Below, piece by piece: positions 1 through 8,590 of a DNA stretch of 39,237 bases. Below the pieces are notes generated by a model. The model was not told the origin of the DNA. It saw only the letters and a list, made by a program, of their open reading frames with translations, and ran no database searches. Location: positions 1-39,237 of the forward strand of contig JAOADW010000048.1 in assembly GCA_026417115.1 (NCBI GenBank). The letters are read 5' to 3'. Made by a program: the position numbers and the translations under genes. How positions within the stretch are numbered: the first letter of the stretch is position 1; every line of letters starts with the position of its first letter. This DNA comes from Rhodocyclaceae bacterium. GTDB taxonomy: Bacteria > Pseudomonadota > Gammaproteobacteria > Burkholderiales > Rhodocyclaceae.

Positions 1-600
1 GCCACCGCCGAAATCCATGACATCGCGCAAGCCGTCACCAACACGGCCCAAGACATCCGCGCCCTCGAACAGGTCTCGGCCCGGATCTCCGGCATCGTCA
101 ACGTGATTCGCGAAATCGCCGACCAAACCAATCTCTTGGCGCTCAACGCCGCCATCGAGGCCGCGCGTGCGGGCGAGCAAGGCCGCGGCTTCGCCGTGGT
201 CGCCGACGAAGTGCGTAAGCTTGCCGAACGCACGGCTGCGTCCACCGGCGAGATCACCCAGATGATCGAAGAAATCCAGCGTGGCGCTCGCGCCGCGGCC
301 GAAGGCATGGCGGCTTCCGTCGCGCGCGTCGAGGAAGGCGTGAGGCTGGCGCAAGAAGCCGGCGCCTCGGTTGCAGCCATCGAAACCTCATCGAGCGAAG
401 TCACGGGCGCCGTCGATGGCATTGGCAACACCCTGAAAGAGCAGGCAGCGGCCGCACGCGACATCGCGGGCCGCGTCGAGCACGTCTCGCAAGGCGCCGA
501 AGCGCTCGCCTCCAGCAGCCAGCAAACCGCGGCCGCCGCCGCAGAACTCGTAAAAGCGGCAAGGGATCTCGAATCCCACGCGTCGCGGTTTCGCCTTTGA
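1..600 (+). CDS. Methyl-accepting chemotaxis protein, C-terminal part (5' end outside window)
   Basis: The frame is open from the first base, so the gene starts outside the window; 199 residues are visible. They contain the highly conserved signalling tip of chemoreceptors ([20 protein letters not shown], then [18 protein letters not shown]), the part that contacts CheA and CheW. After it comes the descending arm of the coiled-coil bundle, rich in Ala, Glu and Ser, where methylation sites normally lie. No CheR-tethering pentapeptide is seen: the protein ends SHASRFRL. The sensor and membrane parts are missing, so the ligand cannot be inferred. cheR follows almost at once and then cheB, so this receptor probably belongs to a dedicated chemosensory cluster that continues to the left. 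Confidence 0.95.
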   Translation, partial: ATAEIHDIAQAVTNTAQDIRALEQVSARISGIVNVIREIADQTNLLALNAAIEAARAGEQGRGFAVVADEVRKLAERTAASTGEITQMIEEIQRGARAAAEGMAASVARVEEGVRLAQEAGASVAAIETSSSEVTGAVDGIGNTLKEQAAAARDIAGRVEHVSQGAEALASSSQQTAAAAAELVKAARDLESHASRFRL

Positions 601-611
601 ATATTGCCCGC

Positions 612-1421
612 ATGCGTGAGTTTTCTTTCACTGATTCCGATTTCGAACGCATCCGTACGCTCATCCACCGACATGCAGGCATCGCGCTCTCGCCCGCCAA
701 ACGCGAGATGGTCTATGGGCGTTTGGCGCGGCGCCTGCGGCGCCTCAAACTTGCCTCGTTCGCCGATTACCTCGCGTTGCTCGAGCGCGATGCGCACGAA
801 TGGGAAGATTTCGTCAATGCGCTGACCACCAATTACACGACCTTCTTTCGCGAGGCCCATCATTTCGAAATTCTCAAACGACACTTGCGGCAACGAAAAG
901 GTCATCAGCGCATCTGGTGCGCAGCCGCCGCCACGGGCGAGGAGCCCTATTCGATCGCGATCAGCGCCTGTGAGGCTTTCGATACCCTTTCGCCCCCCGT
1001 CGAGATCCTTGCCAGCGACCTATCGACCCATGCGCTGGCGATCGCCGAGGCAGGAGTTTATGAAGCGGATCGCCTCCACCCATTGACGGCTTCTCAACGG
1101 GCAAAGTTTTTCGAACCTAGCCAAGGGCGTTACGCCGTTCGTCCCGAGCTTAGGCGGCTGATCCGCTTCGAACGCATCAACCTGATGGACGCCCATTGGC
1201 CAGTCAAGGCACCGCTCGCCGCGCTCTTTTGCCGCAACGTCATGATCTATTTCGACAAGCCGACGCAAAGACGCCTGCTCGAGCGGTTTCGTCCCTTGCT
1301 TTTGCCAGACGGTCTTTATTTCGCTGGTCATGCAGAAAGCATTCTCGCCGACGACCTTTTCCGGCCTTTGGGACAAACCGTCTATGCGCCCTTGCCCCTG
1401 GGTGGGCCCCCCTCTTCATGA
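612..1421 (+). CDS. cheR: Chemotaxis protein methyltransferase CheR
   Basis: CheR transfers methyl groups from S-adenosylmethionine to glutamates of chemoreceptors during adaptation. The 269-residue product has the N-terminal helical domain (FERIRTLIHRHAGIALSPAK, then MVYGRLARRLRRL). The Rossmann-type SAM-binding domain follows, with the family motif AAAATGEEPYSIAI at about residues 100-115 and FCRNVMIYFD near residue 210. Length and order match the family. I chose the ATG at 612. An in-frame TTG at 597 overlaps the receptor stop and would add five residues, and neither start has a clear ribosome binding site. The gene ends in an ATGA overlap with cheB, so the two are probably translationally coupled. 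Confidence 0.95.
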   Translation: MREFSFTDSDFERIRTLIHRHAGIALSPAKREMVYGRLARRLRRLKLASFADYLALLERDAHEWEDFVNALTTNYTTFFREAHHFEILKRHLRQRKGHQRIWCAAAATGEEPYSIAISACEAFDTLSPPVEILASDLSTHALAIAEAGVYEADRLHPLTASQRAKFFEPSQGRYAVRPELRRLIRFERINLMDAHWPVKAPLAALFCRNVMIYFDKPTQRRLLERFRPLLLPDGLYFAGHAESILADDLFRPLGQTVYAPLPLGGPPSS

Positions 1422-1990
1422 ACGTCGAGGCGATCGCTTTGGGCGCCTCGACAGGCGGCACCGAAGCATTGAGAATCGTGCTTTCCGCATTGCCCACGGG
1501 CATGCCGCCGATCCTGATCGTGCAACACATGCCCGCCAGCTTCACGGCGGCATTCGCACATCGGCTCGATCTAGCGAGTCGACTCCAGGTAAGCGAAGCG
1601 AAAGAGGGCGAAGCGCTCGCCCGCGATCGGGTTTATCTCGCCCCTGGCCATGCCCATTTGCTGCTTGCGCGACGCGGCGGCTTTCTCGTCACAACGCTTT
1701 CAGAGGCGCCGCCTATTTCCCGTCACCGGCCGTCCGTCGATGCCTTGTTCTCCTCGATGGCGGAAACGCTGGGCAGCCGCGCCATTGGCGTTTTGCTCAC
1801 GGGCATGGGCAAAGACGGCGCCAAGGGACTCTTGGCGATGAAAAAGGCTGGCGCCTGGACCATCGCCCAAGACGAAACCAGCGCCGTGGTCTATGGCATG
1901 CCGCGCGCTGCCGTCGAACTGGGCGCCGTCTGCGAAATCGCGCCGCTTCGCGAGATCGCCCCGCGCATCCTGGCCCGCTTGCGGCTCTGA
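1418..1990 (+). CDS. cheB: Protein-glutamate methylesterase, catalytic domain only (CheB-type)
   Basis: CheB removes the methyl groups that CheR adds (and deamidates glutamines), resetting chemoreceptors. The 190-residue product is the methylesterase domain alone. The serine nucleophile lies in GASTGG (S11), the histidine in VQHMP (H37) and the aspartate in TGMGKDGA (D134). Typical CheB has a receiver domain of about 120 residues and a linker before this domain; here the ATG overlaps the cheR stop (ATGA), leaving no room for one. The same frame is open upstream to 1196, but that part runs inside cheR and does not look like a receiver. If translated as drawn, the enzyme would lack control by CheA phosphorylation. 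The 3' end lies three bases from the convergent ATPase gene. Confidence 0.92.
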   Translation: MNVEAIALGASTGGTEALRIVLSALPTGMPPILIVQHMPASFTAAFAHRLDLASRLQVSEAKEGEALARDRVYLAPGHAHLLLARRGGFLVTTLSEAPPISRHRPSVDALFSSMAETLGSRAIGVLLTGMGKDGAKGLLAMKKAGAWTIAQDETSAVVYGMPRAAVELGAVCEIAPLREIAPRILARLRL

Positions 1991-1993
1991 AAC

Positions 1994-3778
1994 TCAGGCG
2001 CGGCTTTCCGCCAGCGGCGCCACCTTGAGGATCTCCTGCATCGTCGTCAGCCCCGCCGCCACCTTGCGCGCGCCCGCAATGCGCAAAGGTTGCATGCCTT
2101 CACGGATCGCGCGCTCGCGTAAAGCGGCAAGATCGGTCGTCGCAGTGATCAAGCGTTTGAGATCCGAAGACATCGGCATGATCTCGTACAAGCCTATGCG
2201 GCCCAGATAACCGGTCATCCGGCATTCCAGGCATCCTTTGGGCTGATAGAGCTTTTCGGGCAAGACGCTCTTCCACGGTGAAGTCAGCGCCTGCCAGAGC
2301 GCTTCGTCTTCAGCGCTCGCCCCCCGCGCTTCCTTGCAATGGGGACAAAGCGTGCGAGCGAGTCGTTGCGCCATCACGCCAATGAGCGTCGACTGCAGCA
2401 AATAAGGCGGTACGCCGAGATCGAGCAAACGCGTGATCGCCGTGGGCGCATCGTTGGTATGCAAAGTAGACAAGACCAAGTGGCCTGTGAGCGCCGCTTG
2501 GATCGCCATCTCTGCCGTCTCCAAGTCGCGAATCTCGCCGACCATGATGATGTCCGGATCTTGGCGCATCAGCGCCCGGATGCCCGCAGCAAACGTCATG
2601 CCGATGTCGTGCTGGACTTGGACCTGGTTGAACGCCGGTTCGATCATCTCGATCGGATCTTCGAGCGTGCATACATTGACTTCGGGCGTCGCCAACTGTT
2701 TGAGCGTCGAATAGAGCGTGGTCGTCTTGCCTGATCCCGTCGGCCCGGTGACCAGGATGATGCCGTGCGGCTCGCGGCTCATCGCCTGCCAGCGCTTGGC
2801 GTCCTCATCGGAAAAGCCAAGCTCGGAAAAATCGCGCACCAACACCTCGGGATCGAAGATGCGCATCACCACTTTCTCGCCGAAAGCAGTCGGCAATGTC
2901 GATAGCCGCAGCTCGATCTCCTCGCCATTGGGGCGCCGCGTCTTGATGCGCCCATCCTGCGGGCGACGTTTCTCGACCACATCCATGCGGCCGAGGATCT
3001 TGACCCGGCTCACCATGGCGTTCATCACCGGCATAGGCAACTGATAGACCTGATGCAAGACGCCATCGATGCGAAAGCGCACGATGCCAAACTCGCGCCG
3101 GGGCTCGACATGAATATCGGAAGCGCGTTGCTCGAAAGCATATTGCCACAGCCAATCGACGAGCAACACGATATGCTGATCGTTGGCGTCCAGCGTCGTG
3201 TGCCGCCGTCCCATCTCGACCAGTTGCTCGAAGCTCGACAAGGAGCCGACATTGAGATTCCCGCGCGCCAGCGCACCCTTGATCGATTTCGCGAGGTTGT
3301 AGAACTCGACCTGATAACGCGCAATGTCGGCAGGGTTGGCGATCACGCGCCGAATCTCTTTTTTCAAGAGACCGCTGATCTCGGTTTCCCAGCTGCGCAG
3401 GAATGGTTCGGCAGTCGCCACCGTCACCGTCCGGGGACCCACCTCTACAGGAAGAATCCGATAACGTGAGGCATATGCGCTCGACATGACTTCGGTGACC
3501 GCTGTCAAATTCACCTTCAGGGGATCGATGTGATAGTAAGGAAGGCCGGCCCAAGCCGCGAGCCACTCCGTCAAAGCTTCCAGATCCAGCAGCCGATGAG
3601 GGGGCTGCGCCTCTTTCCAACGTTGCTCGGCGATCAGCTCCAACGGATGCGCCTCACCGCGCCAATAGCGGTGTTTGCGCCGAAAAGCCTCGACCTCGGC
3701 AGGCGCGACCTTGCCCGCCCTCACCAGGGCATCGAGTAACTCATCGAGAGACAGACGGTGTTCGGCTGGCAAGGACAT
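1994..3778 (-). CDS. GspE/PulE/PilB-type secretion or pilus assembly ATPase
   Basis: This is a hexameric ATPase of the type II secretion / type IV pilus family, which powers pilin assembly from the cytoplasmic side. The product is 594 residues from the ATG at 3778; a TTG at 3796 would add six. An N-terminal T2SSE_N-like region (roughly 55-165) precedes the motor. Walker A is GPTGSGKT (about 345-352), the Asp-box region includes LEDPIE, and Walker B is in DPDIIMVGEIRD (about 407-418), followed by the His-box STLHTNDA. Two CxxC pairs (CPHC and CLEC) form the zinc site of this family. No pilC, pilD or gsp genes lie nearby, so sequence alone does not say whether it serves a pilus or a secretion system. 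No strong ribosome binding site is seen. Confidence 0.88.
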   Translation of the reverse strand: MSLPAEHRLSLDELLDALVRAGKVAPAEVEAFRRKHRYWRGEAHPLELIAEQRWKEAQPPHRLLDLEALTEWLAAWAGLPYYHIDPLKVNLTAVTEVMSSAYASRYRILPVEVGPRTVTVATAEPFLRSWETEISGLLKKEIRRVIANPADIARYQVEFYNLAKSIKGALARGNLNVGSLSSFEQLVEMGRRHTTLDANDQHIVLLVDWLWQYAFEQRASDIHVEPRREFGIVRFRIDGVLHQVYQLPMPVMNAMVSRVKILGRMDVVEKRRPQDGRIKTRRPNGEEIELRLSTLPTAFGEKVVMRIFDPEVLVRDFSELGFSDEDAKRWQAMSREPHGIILVTGPTGSGKTTTLYSTLKQLATPEVNVCTLEDPIEMIEPAFNQVQVQHDIGMTFAAGIRALMRQDPDIIMVGEIRDLETAEMAIQAALTGHLVLSTLHTNDAPTAITRLLDLGVPPYLLQSTLIGVMAQRLARTLCPHCKEARGASAEDEALWQALTSPWKSVLPEKLYQPKGCLECRMTGYLGRIGLYEIMPMSSDLKRLITATTDLAALRERAIREGMQPLRIAGARKVAAGLTTMQEILKVAPLAESRA

Positions 3779-3817
3779 GCCTAGACTATAACGCAAGTCC
3801 CGCCAGCTATCGCACGG

Positions 3818-4306
3818 CTACCTACCGAGCAAGCCTTCCCGCCACTGCGCGATTTTTTCGGAAAGCGAGAGGCGGGCATGGGCAGGGCTGGTCGAAGGCA
3901 GGACGATCGTCGCGAATCCGAGCTCAGCCAATCGCGGCGCAAACCGTCCTGCCGTCTGGCCATTGAAGCATACCCGGCCAAGCCTTGGAGCGAGTTTCCT
4001 CAAAAGCGTGAAATCGTTTGCCTGGCCGCGACGAATCGCCGCATCGAGGCTACCTGCTCGCTCACAGGATGCATAGACGTCCCAGATCGCCAAGCGCGCA
4101 CTTTTGACGGCCTCCTGGCGGCTTTCATAGTCCATCTCCCCAAGGGGCTGCGCGAGGATGGCGCCGAGGATCTTCCAGAATTGGTTTTGGCGATGGGCAT
4201 AATACTGCCTCGCGGCGAGCGAAGCCGGGGATGGAAACGAGCCGAGAATCAAGATCTCGGCCCGCTCATCGATGATCGGAGGCAAGCCAATGAGCCGCAC
4301 GCGCAC
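3818..4306 (-). CDS. DNA-deoxyinosine (hypoxanthine-DNA) glycosylase, UDG superfamily family 6
   Basis: The 162-residue protein has the pattern of the small uracil-DNA-glycosylase superfamily branch that excises hypoxanthine, the product of adenine deamination. LGSFPSPASL (about 21-30) is followed by YYAHRQNQFW (35-44), whose N41 sits where the family has its catalytic asparagine, and then LPSTSPAHA (about 136-144). Length fits the family. It starts with GTG at 4306, directly after the htpG stop (TGA then GTG); a second in-frame GTG lies six bases further on. It is therefore very likely co-transcribed with htpG. Mismatch-specific (MUG) or uracil activity cannot be excluded from sequence. The family call is firm; the substrate is from family knowledge. 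Confidence 0.82.
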   Translation of the reverse strand: MRVRLIGLPPIIDERAEILILGSFPSPASLAARQYYAHRQNQFWKILGAILAQPLGEMDYESRQEAVKSARLAIWDVYASCERAGSLDAAIRRGQANDFTLLRKLAPRLGRVCFNGQTAGRFAPRLAELGFATIVLPSTSPAHARLSLSEKIAQWREGLLGR

Positions 4307-6223
4307 TCAGCGAGCGGGAAGCGCCATCGACAACAGAAGGTCGTTCATCCGCTTGACAAAGGTCGCTGGGTCGTCGAGCTGCCCGCCCTCGGCCAACAAA
4401 GCCTGATCGAAAAGCACCTGCGCCCAATCGTCGAACTTCGCTTCCTCTTCTTTGAGGCGCAGTACCACGGGATGCTTCGGATTGATCTCCAGGATGGGTT
4501 TCGCCAGCGGCGCCTTATGGCCGACAGACTTCAAGATGCGCGCCAAATTCGTCGACATCTCGTGCTCTTCGACGACGAGGCAGGCAGGACTATCGGTCAA
4601 ACGATGCGTGATGCGTACGCTCTTGACCTTATCGCCCAGGCTTTTGGCGATTTTCTCCGTGAGTGCGGAAAATTCCTGCGCTTCTTTTTCTTGTTCTTGC
4701 TTTTCCGACTCATCGGCAAGCTGCCCGAGATCGAGCCCCCCTTTGGCCACGGAAACCAAGGGCTTGCCCTCGAACTCGGTCAAATGCGCCACTACCCATT
4801 CATCGACCCGATCAGACAATAACAACACCTCAATGCCCTTGCGGCGAAAGATTTCCAGATGGGGACTATTCTTCGCCGCATTGAAGCTTTCGGCCGTGAT
4901 GTAGTAGATCTTTTCTTGCCCCGGCTTCATGCGTGCAACGTAATCGGAAAGCGACACCGTCTCATCCGGGGTATCCGTCTGGGTCGAGGCAAAACGCAAG
5001 AGCTTGGCGATTTTTTCTTTGTTGGCAAAATCCTCGCCCACCCCCTCTTTCAAGACGCGTCCGAACTCTTTCCAGAACGTCTTGTATTTCTCGGGCTCTT
5101 TTTCCGAGAGATCGGAAAGTAGCGCCAAGACTTTCGCCGTGCATCCTTTCTTGATTGCTTCGATGTCCTTCGATTCCTGCAGGATCTCACGCGAAACGTT
5201 GAGCGGCAAATCCGCGGCATCGACGACGCCGCGCACGAAACGCAGATAGGCGGGCAAGAGCTGCTCGGCATCGTCCATGATGAAGACGCGTCGCACATAG
5301 AGCTTCACGCCATGCCGTTCTTTGCGATCCCAGAGATCAAAGGGCGCGTGCGTCGGCAGGTAAAGGAGCAATGTGTAGTCCTGCCGTCCCTCCACCTTCG
5401 CGTGCGTCCAGGCGAGCGGATCGTCGTAATCGTGCGCGACATGCTTGTAGAACGATTTGTAATCCTCTTCCGAAATCTCGCTCTTCGGCTTGGCCCAGAG
5501 TGCGGATGCTTGATTGACGGTTTCCCATTCGTCGCTTTTCTTTTCTTCGCCGTCCTTCCACTCCTCCTTGCGCATGCGAATCGGCTGCATGATGTGATCG
5601 GAATATTTGCGAATGAGCGCGCGCAGCTTCCAACCCGAAAGCAATTCGTCCTGTCCCTCACGCAGGTGCAGGACGATCTCGGTGCCGCGCGCCGGCCGTT
5701 CGATCATGCGCACCGTAAAGCTTCCCCCGCCGTCGGAAACCCATTCGACGCCTTGATCCGGTCTTTCTCCAGCGCGACGGCTGCGCACCGTCACTCGGTC
5801 GGCGACGATGAAACTCGAATAAAAACCGACGCCAAACTGGCCGATCAAATGCGCGTCTTTCTGCTGATCGCCCGTGAGCCTGGCGAAGAATTCCCGCGTG
5901 CCCGACTTGGCGATGGTGCCGAGGTGTGCGATCGCCTCTTCCCGATTCATGCCAATGCCATTGTCACGCACCGTGATCGTGCGTGCGCCCTTGTCGTAAT
6001 CGACTTCGATCGCGAACTCGCCGCCACCCTCGAGCAAAGCAGGGTTATGCAGGGCCTCGAAACGCAGCTTGTCGCAGGCATCGGCAGCGTTCGAGATCAA
6101 TTCCCTGAGGAAGATTTCGCGGTTCGAATACAGTGAATGAATCATCAAGTGCAAAAGCTGCTGCACTTCGGCCTGGAAACCGAGCGTTTCCTCGCTGCTC
6201 GCACAAGCCGTCTCTGGATTCAT
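4307..6223 (-). CDS. htpG: Molecular chaperone HtpG (Hsp90)
   Basis: HtpG is the cytosolic bacterial Hsp90, an ATP-driven dimeric chaperone. The 638-residue length is normal for the family. The N-terminal GHKL ATP-binding domain shows [14 protein letters not shown] (from about 41), DNGIGM (87-92), GTIAKSG (102-108) and GQFGVGFYS (128-136). The middle domain includes NVSREILQ, with the conserved arginine that contacts ATP, and the C-terminal dimerisation domain is present. A GGAGGG ribosome binding site lies seven bases before the ATG. A good match to a sigma-32 promoter lies 36 bases before the start, so heat induction is likely. greB is 141 bp upstream on the same strand, and the glycosylase gene abuts the 3' end. 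Confidence 0.97.
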   Translation of the reverse strand: MNPETACASSEETLGFQAEVQQLLHLMIHSLYSNREIFLRELISNAADACDKLRFEALHNPALLEGGGEFAIEVDYDKGARTITVRDNGIGMNREEAIAHLGTIAKSGTREFFARLTGDQQKDAHLIGQFGVGFYSSFIVADRVTVRSRRAGERPDQGVEWVSDGGGSFTVRMIERPARGTEIVLHLREGQDELLSGWKLRALIRKYSDHIMQPIRMRKEEWKDGEEKKSDEWETVNQASALWAKPKSEISEEDYKSFYKHVAHDYDDPLAWTHAKVEGRQDYTLLLYLPTHAPFDLWDRKERHGVKLYVRRVFIMDDAEQLLPAYLRFVRGVVDAADLPLNVSREILQESKDIEAIKKGCTAKVLALLSDLSEKEPEKYKTFWKEFGRVLKEGVGEDFANKEKIAKLLRFASTQTDTPDETVSLSDYVARMKPGQEKIYYITAESFNAAKNSPHLEIFRRKGIEVLLLSDRVDEWVVAHLTEFEGKPLVSVAKGGLDLGQLADESEKQEQEKEAQEFSALTEKIAKSLGDKVKSVRITHRLTDSPACLVVEEHEMSTNLARILKSVGHKAPLAKPILEINPKHPVVLRLKEEEAKFDDWAQVLFDQALLAEGGQLDDPATFVKRMNDLLLSMALPAR

Positions 6224-6259
6224 GAACTACCCTCCGCAACGTTTCGCATGACCCTACTC

Positions 6260-6287
6260 AAATGAAGGTCTGGAAGAAAAATTCAAG
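6260..6287 (-). promoter_or_regulatory. Probable sigma-32 (RpoH) heat-shock promoter of htpG
   Basis: Read on the minus strand, CTTGAA (6287-6282) is followed after 14 bases by CTTCATTT (6267-6260). The enterobacterial RpoH consensus is CTTGAA, 13-15 bases, CCCCATNT. The -35 is exact, the spacing is right and the -10 differs at two of seven defined positions. It sits 36 bases before the htpG ATG, in a 141-bp gap behind greB. htpG is a classical RpoH target. No experimental start site is available here. Confidence 0.7.
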
Positions 6288-6364
6288 CCCCACCCATCGA
6301 GCGAGAAAGTCATACCCCTGTGCGCCCTTCTTCTGGCGAAAGCCGTCTAAGGCCCTGGAGCAGA

Positions 6365-6928
6365 TCATTCCTCGCCGTAGCGAATCTCGAGCACTTCGAA
6401 TTCTTTGGGCCCCGCAGGGCTCATGAAACGCACGACGTCCCCCTCGCGCGCCTTCATCAACGCGCGCGCCAGCGGAGAAATCCAGCTGATCTTCCCACGA
6501 GCGGGATCGGCCTCATCGACCCCCACGATCTGATAGGTCAAATCGACGGCCTCGTCGGCGCCAAGCGGCATGATGGTGACCGTCGCGCCAAAGAAGACTT
6601 GTTCGCGATTGGGTTGTCCACGCGGGTCGACGATGACTGCATGATCGAGCCTTTTCTGGAGATAGCGGATGCGACGATCCATCTCCCGCAGCTTTTTCTT
6701 GCCATAAATGTAATCCGCATTCTCGGAGCGATCGCCATTGGCAGCCGCCCAAGCTACCACCTGCACGAGCGCGGGCCGATCGACCTTGACCAAGCGTTCG
6801 AACTCTTCGCGCAAGGCGCGATAGCCTGCCGGCGTCACATAGTTCTTGAGGCCCGCCGGTAGCGAGGGGGCGCCTTCCGGCGCTTCTTCTTCTTCGTCCT
6901 CGATCTCCCTCACGAAAGCCTTGTTCAT
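6365..6928 (-). CDS. greB: Transcription elongation factor GreB
   Basis: GreB inserts a coiled coil into the secondary channel of RNA polymerase and stimulates cleavage of backtracked RNA. The 187-residue product has the N-terminal coiled coil with the acidic tip GDRSENADY (D66 and E69 match the catalytic pair of Gre factors). GKKKLREMDRRIRYLQKRL follows, which is the GreB rather than GreA pattern. The C-terminal FKBP-like domain runs from about 110 to 187. I chose the ATG at 6928 because GGAAGG lies just before it; the open frame continues much further upstream but is a shadow of the HDOD gene. About 28 acidic, proline-containing residues precede the usual GreB start, making it longer than the typical 158-170 residues. 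Confidence 0.94.
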   Translation of the reverse strand: MNKAFVREIEDEEEEAPEGAPSLPAGLKNYVTPAGYRALREEFERLVKVDRPALVQVVAWAAANGDRSENADYIYGKKKLREMDRRIRYLQKRLDHAVIVDPRGQPNREQVFFGATVTIMPLGADEAVDLTYQIVGVDEADPARGKISWISPLARALMKAREGDVVRFMSPAGPKEFEVLEIRYGEE

Positions 6929-6966
6929 CTTCCTTCCCAAATCCCAAAAAGTGATTTTACGACTGC

Positions 6967-8544
6967 TCACGCTCTCAGCGATTTGAGCGCCAGTAAGGCC
7001 TGATTGCGCAGTGCTTTGACCAGACCATGCAGCCGCTCGGAGAGCACGAGGCTGTGCGCTTTCTCCTTTTCGGCATAAACGAGCGCCACGGCTCGTCCAG
7101 AAAGGACCAAGGGCAACAAAAGAAAAGTCTTGGCGCTCGTTATGCCGCGCCACCACGGGGGGATCTTGTCTGCGATATGGGCGTCCTCGACATCGCTGAT
7201 CAAGATATCGACGCCGCGGGCCAGCGCCAGCTGAAACACATCGGAGGCGGGCGCCCCGAGCGGGAAGCGAAAGCGCCGCACGAAGCCTTCGGCCTCCGGT
7301 CCGAGCCCAAAACGCCCCAGCATTTGTGTACCTTTCCCATCGCGCATGGCCAGCACCACCCGCCGACATGCCAGAGCGCGATAGATCGATTCGAGCATGA
7401 TGCGGAGGGCATCGGCGCTCGCTCCCGTCTCGAGCAAAATGGCGCTGATATCGCGTATGCCTGCCGCCAAGATATCCTCTGCACTGGGAACGCCTTCCTC
7501 ATCAGCCGCCTCGCCGACGAGATCGAGATAGGCCGACGGCGGCAAACCGGCATGCCCTTCCTCCTTGGCCTCATCAAACGACGTCGCGCCCGCACAACGC
7601 GCAATCTGGCGCGCAAATGGGCTGTGTGCGAGGTCGATGTGCAAGAGCGAGGCGAATTCACAAAGGGCCGAAAAGGCTTTTTCGAGATGCCCCTCGATGC
7701 GGCGTCGGTCGATCGCGAGCGCTGCACTGAAGCGATCGGCAATCTTGTCAAGCACGCTTTCCCATTGCCGCGAGGGCTCGGCAGCAAGCGCGTCGCACAG
7801 TTCATTGGCATATCCTGAGACGAGTCGCAAGGCCTCGGCCGTCGTGGTTGGCGCTTCGAGATGGCCGCCCGAGGGCAAGCGGCGCATGCCATGAATGAGA
7901 TTCTCGGGCAACCCCCAGTGCCGAGCAATGCCCAGGCCAAGGTCTTCAAATGAAATGCCTAGCACCTGGAGAGCCGCCGCTTCAAGATTCATGTTCTGGC
8001 CCATCCGCCGTTTTTCGATTTCGGCGTACTCTTCAGGAAAGTAATATTGCGCGAGCAGCCGGCCAAGATCATGGAATAGCGCACAGATATAGGCTTCTTC
8101 CCCCCGTTGCCGCAACAGGGGATGCTGGCAGCTTGCACGCGCGATCAGACCCGCCATGCTCGCGCGCAGAAAAGACTCCTTGAGCGCTTGAACGTCGTTC
8201 TGATTCTCGAGATGCTCGAACAGCAAGACGGTAAGCGCCAAATTCCGCACGGCATCGAAGCCGAGCACGATGATCGCGCGCGAGACGGTGCAGATACGGC
8301 CTCCGCCGAACTGGTGATAATGGGCGGCGTTGGCCAAGCGGAGTAGCTTGTTGGTCAATGCATAGTCTTTCAAGACTACTTCCGCGAGTTTCGTGACGCT
8401 TTCCTCTTCGGAGGAGGCAAGACGGTTAATCGCTGCGACCGAGTCGGACAATGCGGGAAAATCAGATTTCAGCCGCATGCGCCGAAGCAGGAATTCGAAC
8501 GTTTCCTGCCCCGCACGCTTCTCTCCTGCCTGGGATACCGACAT
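6967..8544 (-). CDS. HDOD-domain protein with C-terminal GAF-like domain
   Basis: The 525-residue protein begins with an HDOD domain (about 22-225), a helical relative of HD phosphohydrolases found in signalling proteins. It includes FPALSDSVAAINRLAS, NKLLRLANAA and ALFHDLGRLL with an HD pair at 158-159. HDOD domains often lack enzymatic activity. The last 150 residues (about 370-520) resemble a GAF sensory domain (ALRIMLESIYRALACRRVVL ... LLLPLVLSGRAVALVYAEK). The start at 8544 has GGAAGA eight bases upstream; the frame stays open to 8787 but that part overlaps the HD gene. It lies 46 bp after that gene and 38 bp before greB, so the three may be one transcript. Function is unknown; signalling is an inference from domains. 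Confidence 0.85.
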   Translation of the reverse strand: MSVSQAGEKRAGQETFEFLLRRMRLKSDFPALSDSVAAINRLASSEEESVTKLAEVVLKDYALTNKLLRLANAAHYHQFGGGRICTVSRAIIVLGFDAVRNLALTVLLFEHLENQNDVQALKESFLRASMAGLIARASCQHPLLRQRGEEAYICALFHDLGRLLAQYYFPEEYAEIEKRRMGQNMNLEAAALQVLGISFEDLGLGIARHWGLPENLIHGMRRLPSGGHLEAPTTTAEALRLVSGYANELCDALAAEPSRQWESVLDKIADRFSAALAIDRRRIEGHLEKAFSALCEFASLLHIDLAHSPFARQIARCAGATSFDEAKEEGHAGLPPSAYLDLVGEAADEEGVPSAEDILAAGIRDISAILLETGASADALRIMLESIYRALACRRVVLAMRDGKGTQMLGRFGLGPEAEGFVRRFRFPLGAPASDVFQLALARGVDILISDVEDAHIADKIPPWWRGITSAKTFLLLPLVLSGRAVALVYAEKEKAHSLVLSERLHGLVKALRNQALLALKSLRA

Positions 8545-8590
8545 CGAAAATCTTCCTTGCTTTATCGACCATTGACCACAAACCTCGAGC

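Noticed and set aside
3779-3796. TATAGT as a -10 box just before the GspE-type gene
   Set aside because: It lies six bases from the ATG, with no -35 partner at a workable distance.
6120-6130. tRNA T-loop-like GGTTCGAATAC
   Set aside because: It lies inside the htpG coding sequence with no surrounding cloverleaf. No tRNA was found elsewhere.
6929-7369. Upstream extension of the greB frame
   Set aside because: It runs inside the HDOD-GAF gene, and a good ribosome binding site precedes the ATG at 6928.
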